Shown here one piece after another: positions 33,740 to 41,117 of a stretch of 44,775 bases of DNA. This DNA comes from Clostridia bacterium. GTDB taxonomy: Bacteria > Bacillota > Clostridia > Oscillospirales > UBA644. The notes beneath the pieces were generated by a model. That model saw nothing but the letters and a program-made list of their open reading frames with translations, searched no databases and had not been told where the DNA came from. The position numbers and the translations under genes were made by a program. The DNA lies in NCBI GenBank assembly GCA_017623595.1, contig JAGAOU010000051.1:1-44775 (forward strand). The letters are read 5' to 3'. Every line of letters starts with the position of its first letter. Position 1 is the first letter of the stretch.

Positions 33740-34516
33740 ATGTTTTATCAGACAGAGCACATGGGAACATCGGACTATTTCAAAAAGGAACGCGGAGAGA
33801 ATTTTTCCTATCCGTTGCATCTGCACCGAAGTTTCGAGTTGATCTTGGTGGAGGACGGAGAGATGACCGTCTGCGTGGACTCCTCGTCCTGCACGTTAAA
33901 AAAGGGAGATGCAGCCCTGATTTTTCCCCATCAACTTCACGCTCTGTCCTCCCATCATTCTGCCCATACGCTTTTTATCTTTTCCCCGCGGATTATCCAG
34001 ACTTTTTCTGCCGAAAAGGCGGGAAAATTGCCCTCGCAAAATCGGATAATTCTCCCGGATCACATCAACAGCGCTTTGAAAGCCCTGACGCCAAAGAGTT
34101 CGAAATACGAAATCAAAGGAATTCTATATACGGTCTGTTCTCTGTTTGACACAACCGTTTCTTACCATACGGTAGAAAACGATAAACAGGAGCTTTTGTT
34201 CAAAATTCTATCCCATGTGGAAGGAAACTTCAAAACCGATTGCACCTTAAATGCTCTTGCCGCCGCCATTGGCTACAATCCCGAATATCTTTCCCGCTTT
34301 TTCAAGAAAAAGATGGGCATGACTTATAATGAATATATCAATATGCGGCGCCTGAGCTATGCGGCCTATCTGTTGACAGATGCGGAAGAAACCTGCCTGT
34401 ACTGCGCCATGGAAAGCGGCTACACCTCCCTGCGAAGTTTCAACCGCAATTTTAAGAAGCATTTCGGAATCACCCCGCGGGAGTACAAGGAACAGCAAGC
34501 TCCGATAAAAAAATGA
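33740..34516 (+). CDS. AraC family transcriptional regulator of the sugar locus
   Basis: 258 residues. The N-terminus is a cupin sensor domain with PLHLHRSFELILVEDGEM (24-41) and a KKGDAALIFPHQLHAL turn; the C-terminal ~100 residues are the double helix-turn-helix (ALAAAIGYNPEYLSRFFKK and GYTSLRSFNRNFKKHFGITP). It diverges from the XylB-like gene, 101 bases apart, and is probably its activator; the inducer is likely a pentose or deoxyhexose. GGAGG lies nine or so bases before the ATG, with a consensus promoter upstream. Confidence 0.93.
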   Translation: MFYQTEHMGTSDYFKKERGENFSYPLHLHRSFELILVEDGEMTVCVDSSSCTLKKGDAALIFPHQLHALSSHHSAHTLFIFSPRIIQTFSAEKAGKLPSQNRIILPDHINSALKALTPKSSKYEIKGILYTVCSLFDTTVSYHTVENDKQELLFKILSHVEGNFKTDCTLNALAAAIGYNPEYLSRFFKKKMGMTYNEYINMRRLSYAAYLLTDAEETCLYCAMESGYTSLRSFNRNFKKHFGITPREYKEQQAPIKK

Positions 34517-34906
34517 ACCCTAAACTTCCGCCACATGCCCGTACGACGAAATTTCGGGGGTCACGTGTTGTGGGAAGAGAACCCCTTCCCACAACACGCC
34601 GCGCATCGATCCCCTTTCCCCTTCCTCGGGCGGGAAGTAGACGAAGAGGATAGAACAAAAGGAAACATAAATACGTTAAAAATCAATGATTTCATGCGTT
34701 TTATGAGGGGTGCCGCCTTTGGGCGGTACCCTGTAATGCATTTATTATATAAAGAATCTCCGACGGATATAATCCGTCGGGACACAAAGAGTTTTTTTCT
34801 TCGGTTCTTTTTTCCTCTGGAAAAAGAAAGAACACCCTTTCTATTGACTTTTTCGACAGATTGAGATGAGCCTCCCCGCTTGGGGAGGCTCGGTATTATC
34901 CTATTT
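34517..34906. repeat. 390-base non-coding gap with five inverted repeats
   Basis: No convincing gene lies here. Inverted repeats: CGTGTTGTGGGAAG with its exact 14-base complement (34564-34577 and 34585-34598); GGGTGCCGCC with GGCGGTACCC (34708-34717 and 34722-34731); CCGACGGAT/ATCCGTCGG (34760-34780); then the two hairpins of the repeat family at 34804-34891. The first may end the AraC transcript, although no T tract follows. Confidence 0.7.
34804..34891. repeat. Paired-hairpin intergenic repeat, copy 2
   Basis: Same layout as 12041-12128. Hairpin one is GTTCTTTTTTCC with GAAAAAGAAAGAAC (34804-34815 and 34820-34833); the linker reads CTATTGACTTTTTCGACAGATTG; hairpin two is GAGCCTCCCC/GGGGAGGCTC (34868-34877 and 34882-34891). 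The second stem has another sequence than in copy 1 but the same length. Both copies stop 12-15 bases before the end of a minus-strand gene. Confidence 0.75.
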
Positions 34907-36562
34907 TCAATTCTCCGATGCGGATTTGCGCAAGGCACCAAGGGTTTTCATGACCGAATTTTCCCGTCCGAAGTAGTCATAAAGAGTGGCGTATTCTCGG
35001 TAAAGAGCGTCGTAAACCACACCTTTTTCGGCGTTGGGCTCATAGGTCTTCACACAGGAAGCCGAAAGGGCCTTGGCCGCCGATGGAACATCGTCATAAA
35101 CCCCTGCGGCAACTGCAGCATAGATGGCGCTTCCCAAGGCCGCCGCCTGGGTAGTCCCTGCAATATGAATGGAACGGTGCAACACATCCGCATAGATCTG
35201 CATCATCATGGGATCCTTCAGCGCAATTCCCCCTGCGGCGCAGATACTCTTCACGGGAACCCCGCTTCTTTCGTACTGATCCACGATAATCCGCAATCCG
35301 TATGCCGTGGATTCAATCCACGCGCGATAGATTTCCTCGGGCTTGGTCTGCAGGTTCATCCCCAGAATCATTCCCGTCAAATCGGAATCCACCAGAGTAC
35401 TGCGGTTTCCGCTGAGCCAATCCAGCGCAAGCAGTCCGCTTTGGCCGGGCAACAGTCCTTGGGCCTTCTCCCGCAAAAGGGCATGAAGATTCATCTTCCG
35501 CGCCGCCGCCTCTTCATAATAGGCGGCGGGCAAGCCACTTTTAACAAACCAGTCAAAGATATCTCCCACCCCTGCCTGACCTGCCTCGTAGGTATAAATT
35601 CCCGGGATCACTCCATCCTTGACATAGCCGCAGGTTCCTTCCACAGTAACCTCAGAATCTCCGTTGACCAGATGACAGGCGGAGGTACCAACAATAACCA
35701 TCAGATCTCCCGATCCCGTCAGATTCAGGGCGGGCATGGCGGCGTGAGCGTCAATGGCAGGCACGGCGACCGCAGTTCCCTCCGTAAGTCCGGTCAGTGC
35801 GGCCCCTTCGACGGAAAGGGTTCCTGCCAACTGCCCCATTCCCAACACGTTTTCGGACAGTTTTGTGCCCACAATCCCCGAAAGGCGGGGATCCAGTGCC
35901 GCAAAAAAGTCGTTGGAGGGATAGCCGTCCTTGTCACTCCAAAGAGCTTTGTAACCCGCAAAGGCGGCACTGTGGGTTTCTTCCCCCGTCAAAACCAAGG
36001 ACAACCAATCGGCGGCCTCGGAAAAACGGGCGGTGTTTTCATATAACGCAGGATCCTCCCGCAAAACCTGCAAAATTTTCGGCAGAGCCCATTCGCAGGA
36101 AATCTTGCGCCCGTATCGGTTCAACCAAGGCTCTCCCCGTTTCGCCGCAAGAGCATTGATCTCATCGGCCTCCCGCTGGGCGGCATGATGCTTCCAAAGC
36201 TTGACATAGGCATGGGGATTGCTTTCATACTCGGGAGAAAAGCAAAGGGGATCCCCCTTTTGATCCAAAGGAATCAAAGTACAGGCGGTGAAATCCACCC
36301 CCATCCCGACCACCTGATCAGGACGCACCTTCCCCGCAGCCAAAACCTGCGGAATCGTCACCCGCAGCGCTTCGGTGTAATCCGAGGGATGCTGCAGGGC
36401 ATAATGGGGCGGCAGTTTTTTTCCGCAGGGCAAGGCCTCATCCATAACGGCATGGGGATAGGGGAACACAGCCTCCGCCACCGTATTTCCCGAAGAGACC
36501 TCCACAAGCACCGTGCGGGCGGACAATGTGCCGTAATCGGTACCGATCACATACTGATTCAT
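34907..36562 (-). CDS. araB: Ribulokinase
   Basis: 551 residues, the length of AraB, which phosphorylates L-ribulose in L-arabinose catabolism. The N-terminal GTDYGTLSARTVLVEV with the following PYPHAVMDEALP is characteristic of the AraB branch of the FGGY family; VDFTACTLIP, LWKHHAAQ, the IDAHAAMPAL and the GTSACHL stretch are also AraB-like. Start 36562 (MNQYVIG) has AAAGGA eight bases upstream. It follows the BNR-protein gene by 14 bases, so they share the promoter at 37557-37585. AraD lies further upstream as a separate unit. Confidence 0.93.
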   Translation of the reverse strand: MNQYVIGTDYGTLSARTVLVEVSSGNTVAEAVFPYPHAVMDEALPCGKKLPPHYALQHPSDYTEALRVTIPQVLAAGKVRPDQVVGMGVDFTACTLIPLDQKGDPLCFSPEYESNPHAYVKLWKHHAAQREADEINALAAKRGEPWLNRYGRKISCEWALPKILQVLREDPALYENTARFSEAADWLSLVLTGEETHSAAFAGYKALWSDKDGYPSNDFFAALDPRLSGIVGTKLSENVLGMGQLAGTLSVEGAALTGLTEGTAVAVPAIDAHAAMPALNLTGSGDLMVIVGTSACHLVNGDSEVTVEGTCGYVKDGVIPGIYTYEAGQAGVGDIFDWFVKSGLPAAYYEEAAARKMNLHALLREKAQGLLPGQSGLLALDWLSGNRSTLVDSDLTGMILGMNLQTKPEEIYRAWIESTAYGLRIIVDQYERSGVPVKSICAAGGIALKDPMMMQIYADVLHRSIHIAGTTQAAALGSAIYAAVAAGVYDDVPSAAKALSASCVKTYEPNAEKGVVYDALYREYATLYDYFGRENSVMKTLGALRKSASEN

Positions 36563-36576
36563 ACTTTTTTCCTTTC

Positions 36577-37527
36577 TCACAACTCCAGGCAGAAATACTG
36601 CAGGGTTTTGCGATTCCAAGTATAGGTGATATGCAGTTTCCCTTCCTCGTAACGCAGGGCGGGGTAGGCGTATTTACCCTCCATCGTCACCAAATGAGAA
36701 AGAAGCGTAAAGGTTTTTCCGTTGTCACGCGATTCGAACAGAGACAGAGGGGTACGACTTGCCCAGTTGCCCGAAACGGGATTACAGCAGAGAATCAGCC
36801 GCCCGTCGGGGAGCGCCACCAGGTCAATGCCGCTGTTGTTGTTGGACATGTCCGTAGGATAGGGATCGCACCACTCCACCCCATCGGGGGAGTCTGTGCG
36901 GTAAATTTTCCCCTCGGTGGAGCGAAGCAACGCGTGCACCCCTTCTGCACTCTGCCAAAGAGTGGGCTGAATGATTCCCTTCAAGTCCTCCTCGGGCAGG
37001 ATGCACAGATCTCGGCTCCGCGTCCAGGTTTTTCCTTCATCCGTCGAACGGTCAAAGAAGCACTTCCAACGCCCCTGCTCCGTAGACCCGGGGGCAAGAA
37101 TCGACCCGTCGGACAGATAAATTGCCTTATTGCGCACGGGACCGCGGCCGCCCGTAGTATCGTTGGGAATCATTTCGAAGGAATCTCCCCAGGTTTCGCA
37201 ATTGTCATAGGAAATGCGGCATTTGGTATACCAGTTCGCAATGGTCTTGCCCACCTTATAGAACAGAACCACCGCACCGTCCTTGCGGCGGAAGAGGACG
37301 GGATTCCAATGGGGCAGGCCGTCTTCCTCGGAGAGCAGACGGGGCGCAGACCAACGGCCGTCGGGGGTACGCTTGGAGCCGTAGATGCACACATCATCGT
37401 TGCCCTCCTTACTCCCATAAAAATATACGCAAAAGACCTCCCCTTCCCCCAAGGTCACAAAATGGGAAGCATGGCATTGCCGGCCCTCACGGAAGGGTAA
37501 GATAAATTCATTGGCAAGAATTTTCAT
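36577..37527 (-). CDS. BNR/Asp-box beta-propeller protein (sialidase-like)
   Basis: 316 residues with no signal peptide. Asp-box repeats (S-x-D-x-G-x-T-W type) occur as SYDNCETWG, STDEGKTWT and SRDNGKTFT, spread over the chain, and the pattern fits a five- or six-bladed propeller. Sialidase-like glycosidases share this, but the classic arginine triad is not clearly identifiable, so activity is unproven; related proteins occur beside arabinose and rhamnose genes in gut bacteria. Intracellular location and position before araB suggest a glycan fragment or sugar acid substrate. RBS GAAGGAG is seven bases upstream, with a promoter at 37557. Confidence 0.75.
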   Translation of the reverse strand: MKILANEFILPFREGRQCHASHFVTLGEGEVFCVYFYGSKEGNDDVCIYGSKRTPDGRWSAPRLLSEEDGLPHWNPVLFRRKDGAVVLFYKVGKTIANWYTKCRISYDNCETWGDSFEMIPNDTTGGRGPVRNKAIYLSDGSILAPGSTEQGRWKCFFDRSTDEGKTWTRSRDLCILPEEDLKGIIQPTLWQSAEGVHALLRSTEGKIYRTDSPDGVEWCDPYPTDMSNNNSGIDLVALPDGRLILCCNPVSGNWASRTPLSLFESRDNGKTFTLLSHLVTMEGKYAYPALRYEEGKLHITYTWNRKTLQYFCLEL

Positions 37528-37556
37528 AACATCGCTCCTTCGTATATCATGTCTCT

Positions 37557-37585
37557 ATTATAACGGATTTGCCCCAAAAAGGCAA
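37557..37585 (-). promoter_or_regulatory. Sigma-A promoter of the BNR-araB pair
   Basis: Minus-strand TTGCCT (37580-37585), 17-base spacer, TATAAT (37557-37562), 30 bases before the ATG. The remaining gap up to 37742 is AT-rich and shows no gene. Confidence 0.75.
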
Positions 37586-37742
37586 TAGAAAATACATGAC
37601 ATTTTTTATATTTTTCGGACACGTAAATAAAACCTAAAAAAATTCGCCGAATCATACCCCAATTCGGTTTATATTTCATACGGAAAAAAATTCGTAAAAG
37701 ACATATTGAATCTTATTTTTTACGGAGCAACACAAGAAATAT

Positions 37743-37780
37743 AAAAAATCTCCCCTAAACCGTTTTGGTTTAAGGGAGAA
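37743..37780 (-). terminator. Rho-independent terminator of the araD unit
   Basis: 13-base stem on the minus strand (TCTCCCTTAAACC with GGTTTAGGGGAGA, one mismatch, 37749-37779), then six T (37743-37748). It separates araD from the BNR-araB transcript. Confidence 0.88.
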
Positions 37781-37785
37781 TTATT

Positions 37786-38475
37786 TTATTCCTTCTGTCC
37801 GTAGGTGGCGTTTGCACCGTGCTTGCGGAAGTAATGCTTGTCCAGAAGCTCCTGCTGAATGGCCGCATCGGGGTTCATCATCAGCGTATGCCATGCCATC
37901 ATGGCAACCTCCTCCAGCACAATGGAATTTTCCACCGACTTAGCGGCGTTCTTACCCCAAGTAAAAGGACCGTGAGAATGAACCAAAGCGGCGGGAATTG
38001 CGGCGGCGGTTTCATCGGTAAAGAGTTCCGCAATCACCTTCCCCGTATTCAACTCGTAATTTCCTGCGATCTCCTCTGCCGTCAGCTTACGAGTGCAGGG
38101 AACGGCACCGTAAAATCCGTCGGCATGGGTCGTACCGAGGGCGGGAATGGAGCGTCCGCATTGGGCAAAAATCGTTGCCCAACGGGAATGGGTGTGGGTG
38201 ACCCCTCCGATGGAGGGAAAGCGACGGTACAGCTCCAGATGAGTATCCAGATCGGAGGAGGGATTCAGGTCTCCCTCCACTTTCTTCCCACTCAGATCCA
38301 CAATCACCAGATCCGAGGTCTTCATTCGTTCATAGGGAACTCCCGATGGCTTGATGATCACAAGGCCCGATTCCCGATCAATTTCGGACACGTTTCCCCA
38401 AGTGAGTGTGATCAATTTTTGTTCCTTTAAGGCCAAATTGGCCAAAAGAACCCGTTCTTTCATTTCTTCCAACAT
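37786..38475 (-). CDS. araD: L-ribulose-5-phosphate 4-epimerase
   Basis: 229 residues, normal for AraD. Interconverts L-ribulose-5-P and D-xylulose-5-P, the last step before the pentose phosphate pathway. Class II aldolase/epimerase fold; TWGNVSEIDRESGLVIIKPSG and MKTSDLVIVDL near the N-terminus, the metal-binding THTHSRWATIFAQ, and the third metal His in VHSHGPFTWGKNA are diagnostic. Start 38475 (MLEEMKERV) has GGGAG nine bases upstream. The frame stays open upstream through the 39-base repeats, but that part belongs to the ABC gene in another frame. The ABC gene ends 13 bases upstream. Confidence 0.93.
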   Translation of the reverse strand: MLEEMKERVLLANLALKEQKLITLTWGNVSEIDRESGLVIIKPSGVPYERMKTSDLVIVDLSGKKVEGDLNPSSDLDTHLELYRRFPSIGGVTHTHSRWATIFAQCGRSIPALGTTHADGFYGAVPCTRKLTAEEIAGNYELNTGKVIAELFTDETAAAIPAALVHSHGPFTWGKNAAKSVENSIVLEEVAMMAWHTLMMNPDAAIQQELLDKHYFRKHGANATYGQKE

Positions 38476-38488
38476 TTCTTTTTGCTCC

Positions 38489-40579
38489 CTATTCTTCGCC
38501 GTTTTCATGAGGTCTTCGAGGCGGACGTCTCTCTTCTCCATCCTCGTGGAATCTGCGAGGCGGACGTCTCTCTTCTCCATCCTCGTGGAATCTGCGAGGC
38601 GGACGTCTCTCCTCTCCATCCTCGTGGAATCTGCGGGGCGGACGGGGATGCCTCCCCTCCGTTTCTTCTCGTCCGTGGGACAGGTAGCGCTCGGCTTGAG
38701 TGGAGAAAAGCTGATAATATTTTCCCTTCCGCGCCATCAGCTCTTCATGGTTTCCGATCTCTTCCATACATCCGTTTTCCAGCACTAACACCGTATCGGC
38801 AACGGTTGCACTGGACAGACGGTGAGAAACAAAGATAGTGGTCTTATCCTCCCGCAGACGATCGAACTGATTGAAAATCTCCTGCTCCGCCATGGGGTCA
38901 AGGGATGCGGTAGGCTCATCGAGAATCAGCACATCGGAATCGGAATAGAAGGCGCGGGCAATGGAAAGCTTCTGCCATTGACCGATGGAAAGCTCTATGC
39001 CGTTCTTTTCAAAAATACGCATCAACGGGGTATTGAATCCATCGGGAAGAGCGTCGATATATTCCTTCGCCGCAGACTGCACCGCCGCCTCTTCAACTGC
39101 GGAGAATTCCGCATTGCGGTGAATATCACCGAAACGGATGTTTTCCTCCACCGTTTCCGCATATTTTCCGAAATCCTGGAAAATAATGCCAAACATACGG
39201 TACAGACTCTTCAAATCATAATCCTTCAGATTCTTGCCGTCCAGCAGAATCTCACCCTCCGTGGGATCGTACAGACGGGTAAGAAGTTTGAGAAGCGTGG
39301 TTTTTCCTGTGCCGTTCAAGCCCACCAGAACCAACGTCTGCCCGGGCTCAATCACAAAATTCAGATCGTTAAGAACATAGCGCTCGGTACCGGGATAACG
39401 GAAGAACACATGGCGGAATTCTATGCGATGTCCCTGATTGCGAGGAACAATAAGCCCTTCTCCCTTATGCTCCGCAAGGGCGCAGGGCTCTTCCATAAAG
39501 GCGATCAGATTATCAATAAACAGAGTCCCTTCGTAGATAGAACCGGACTTGTTGATCAGCGCCGTTACACAATTGGAAACCGACATAATCGCCCCCGTAA
39601 AGAGGGTATAGTCGCCGATCATAATCTCACCCGTAAATACCTGTCGGGCAATGAGCACGTAGAAGGTAAAATTGGTCAGACAAGCCACGGCGCCAATGGC
39701 GATATGCAGAATACTCTCATGCACAATCAGCCGCCGCAGACCGTCGTAATAGGTGCGAAACACACTCAGATAGCGTCCGATAAAGGTATCGGCCAGATCG
39801 AACATACGAACCTCCTTGACCTTATCCTTATCCACCAGCAGATTGGAGTAATAGTTCATCTGCCGCCGTTCCTTGGATCGCCAACGCATATAACGGAAAT
39901 GCTTGTTACGGTAAATGTAATTCACAATAGCAGAGGGAAGAGCCACTGCCACCACAACAGGAGCAGACCATCCCAGCCCGGGGGCAGAAATCAGAACCAA
40001 AAGATAACTGATAAATTCAATGACCGTACTGACAATACCGAAGGTCTCAGAAAGAATGGTCAAGGGGCGGTGTCCCGCTTCTCGGTTGGCGTTTTCCATC
40101 CGTTCATAGAACGCAGGATCGTCAAAGGAGGCCAGGTCCAGATTCTTGGACTTGGTCATAATTTCCAGTTTAACCTGCTGCACAACCTTTTCCCCTGCGA
40201 TGCGGTTTAAGGCACTGCTGACGTTGTTGACAATCCGCAGAAGCATCCGATAGGAAAAGAGAAAAATCAGCAAATAAAACACCGACGAGGACCAGAAATC
40301 CGATTCGGGCAGAGATCCCAAGCGGATCACTTCCTGCAACGCATTAAGAATATTTTTGGAAATCAAGGACCCAATAATAGGAGTCACACCCTGGAAAAGA
40401 GCGATAAACGAAAGCAAAAACAGAATCCATTTTCCCGACTTCCAAACCAGCTTGACCACATAAAAGAACCGTGTGAAAAATCCTCCGAGAACCTCTTTCA
40501 GAAAACGAAACAGATCTTTAAAATTCTTGGGTGGTTCCACCTTTTTGTATTCATAGGGCATACGTCCTCCGGGGGGCAT
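38489..40579 (-). CDS. ABC exporter, half-transporter with repeat tail
   Basis: 696 residues. An N-terminal six-helix TM domain (~45-350) and a C-terminal ATPase with Walker A GLNGTGKTT, Q-loop FQDFGK, signature LSIGQ and Walker B VLILDEPTASLD. The fused TM-ATPase order and the MarR regulator upstream fit a multidrug-type exporter working as a homodimer or with a partner outside this window. The last ~65 residues are unusual: RRPPRRFHEDGEE repeated about four times, charged and without structure, coded by a 39-base DNA repeat. Start 40579 has AGGAGG seven bases upstream, two bases after the MarR stop; an ATG six codons on also has GGAGG. Confidence 0.9.
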   Translation of the reverse strand: MPPGGRMPYEYKKVEPPKNFKDLFRFLKEVLGGFFTRFFYVVKLVWKSGKWILFLLSFIALFQGVTPIIGSLISKNILNALQEVIRLGSLPESDFWSSSVFYLLIFLFSYRMLLRIVNNVSSALNRIAGEKVVQQVKLEIMTKSKNLDLASFDDPAFYERMENANREAGHRPLTILSETFGIVSTVIEFISYLLVLISAPGLGWSAPVVVAVALPSAIVNYIYRNKHFRYMRWRSKERRQMNYYSNLLVDKDKVKEVRMFDLADTFIGRYLSVFRTYYDGLRRLIVHESILHIAIGAVACLTNFTFYVLIARQVFTGEIMIGDYTLFTGAIMSVSNCVTALINKSGSIYEGTLFIDNLIAFMEEPCALAEHKGEGLIVPRNQGHRIEFRHVFFRYPGTERYVLNDLNFVIEPGQTLVLVGLNGTGKTTLLKLLTRLYDPTEGEILLDGKNLKDYDLKSLYRMFGIIFQDFGKYAETVEENIRFGDIHRNAEFSAVEEAAVQSAAKEYIDALPDGFNTPLMRIFEKNGIELSIGQWQKLSIARAFYSDSDVLILDEPTASLDPMAEQEIFNQFDRLREDKTTIFVSHRLSSATVADTVLVLENGCMEEIGNHEELMARKGKYYQLFSTQAERYLSHGREETEGRHPRPPRRFHEDGEERRPPRRFHEDGEERRPPRRFHEDGEERRPPRRPHENGEE
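38500..38650. repeat. 39-base tandem repeat inside the ABC exporter gene
   Basis: Three near-identical units (38518-38556, 38557-38595, 38596-38634) flanked by partial, more diverged copies, about 3.5 units in all. Each unit codes for 13 residues in the exporter frame. The unit length divides by three, so both the exporter frame and the frame leading into araD stay open. Confidence 0.92.
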
Positions 40580-40581
40580 GC

Positions 40582-41004
40582 TTATTCCTCCTCTCGTTGT
40601 GCGGTAGTTAATTTTCGCAAAATATCAAACAGGGTCTGCTTTTCTTCTTCGGACAGAGGGCGAAACAGCTCTTCGGCCTTTCTGCGCATAGCAATCTCCC
40701 GCTCCTCACGAAACCGAATCCCTTTGGGGGTGATATACACCCGCACCGCGCGACGATCCTTAGGATCGGCAACACGTTCAATCAAGCCCCTCTCCTCCAT
40801 ACCGACCAGCGCCTCCGATAAGGTCTGCGCCCGAATCTCGGCATGCTCCGCAATCTCCCGCTGAGTCTTTCCTTCTCCTTCGTTCAGGCACTCCAGCACA
40901 AGGTAATAGCCTCGCCCCCACTGAGGCGGCGTACCCTTGGCAGGTCCGCGGTGCTCGTTGATCCGAAAACGGCGAAATTCCTTCCATAACGTAATATCGT
41001 CCAT
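40582..41004 (-). CDS. MarR family transcriptional regulator
   Basis: 140 residues, winged-helix dimeric repressor. The DNA-binding part is KTQREIAEHAEIRAQTLSEALVGMEERGLIER (helix-turn-helix) with the wing DPKDRRAVRVYITPKG, the standard MarR signature. ATG 41004 has AAGGAG eight bases upstream; a TTG six codons earlier is less likely. The ABC exporter starts two bases after its stop. The promoter between two palindromes at 41029-41093 indicates that it represses its own operon. Confidence 0.95.
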   Translation of the reverse strand: MDDITLWKEFRRFRINEHRGPAKGTPPQWGRGYYLVLECLNEGEGKTQREIAEHAEIRAQTLSEALVGMEERGLIERVADPKDRRAVRVYITPKGIRFREEREIAMRRKAEELFRPLSEEEKQTLFDILRKLTTAQREEE

Positions 41005-41028
41005 CCTTGCCTCTCCTTTCAAAAAAAC

Positions 41029-41093
41029 TAAGGTACCTTACATTTTCATTATAGCACATTCTTTTTGGAATGTCAAGATAGTAAGGTACCTTA
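41029..41093 (-). promoter_or_regulatory. MarR-ABC promoter flanked by two operator palindromes
   Basis: On the minus strand TTGACA (41071-41076), 17-base spacer, TATAAT (41048-41053), with TGC before the -10. A perfect 12-base palindrome TAAGGTACCTTA occurs twice, at 41029-41040 (just after the -10) and 41082-41093 (just before the -35); centres are 53 bases apart, about five helical turns. This is the expected pattern for a MarR-type repressor blocking polymerase from both sides. Confidence 0.88.
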
Positions 41094-41117
41094 ATAATTG
41101 AATTTTTTGAAACAGAA

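Noticed and set aside
34907..36562. Second xylulokinase
   Set aside because: The N-terminal motif and length match ribulokinase (AraB) better than XylB, and AraD is near by.
38476..38619. N-terminal extension of AraD through the repeats
   Set aside because: The ribosome site and start at 38475 fit the family N-terminus; the upstream part belongs to the exporter in another frame.
38500..38650. Tandem 39-base repeats as a possible CRISPR array
   Set aside because: Units follow each other directly without spacers and lie in frame in a coding gene.
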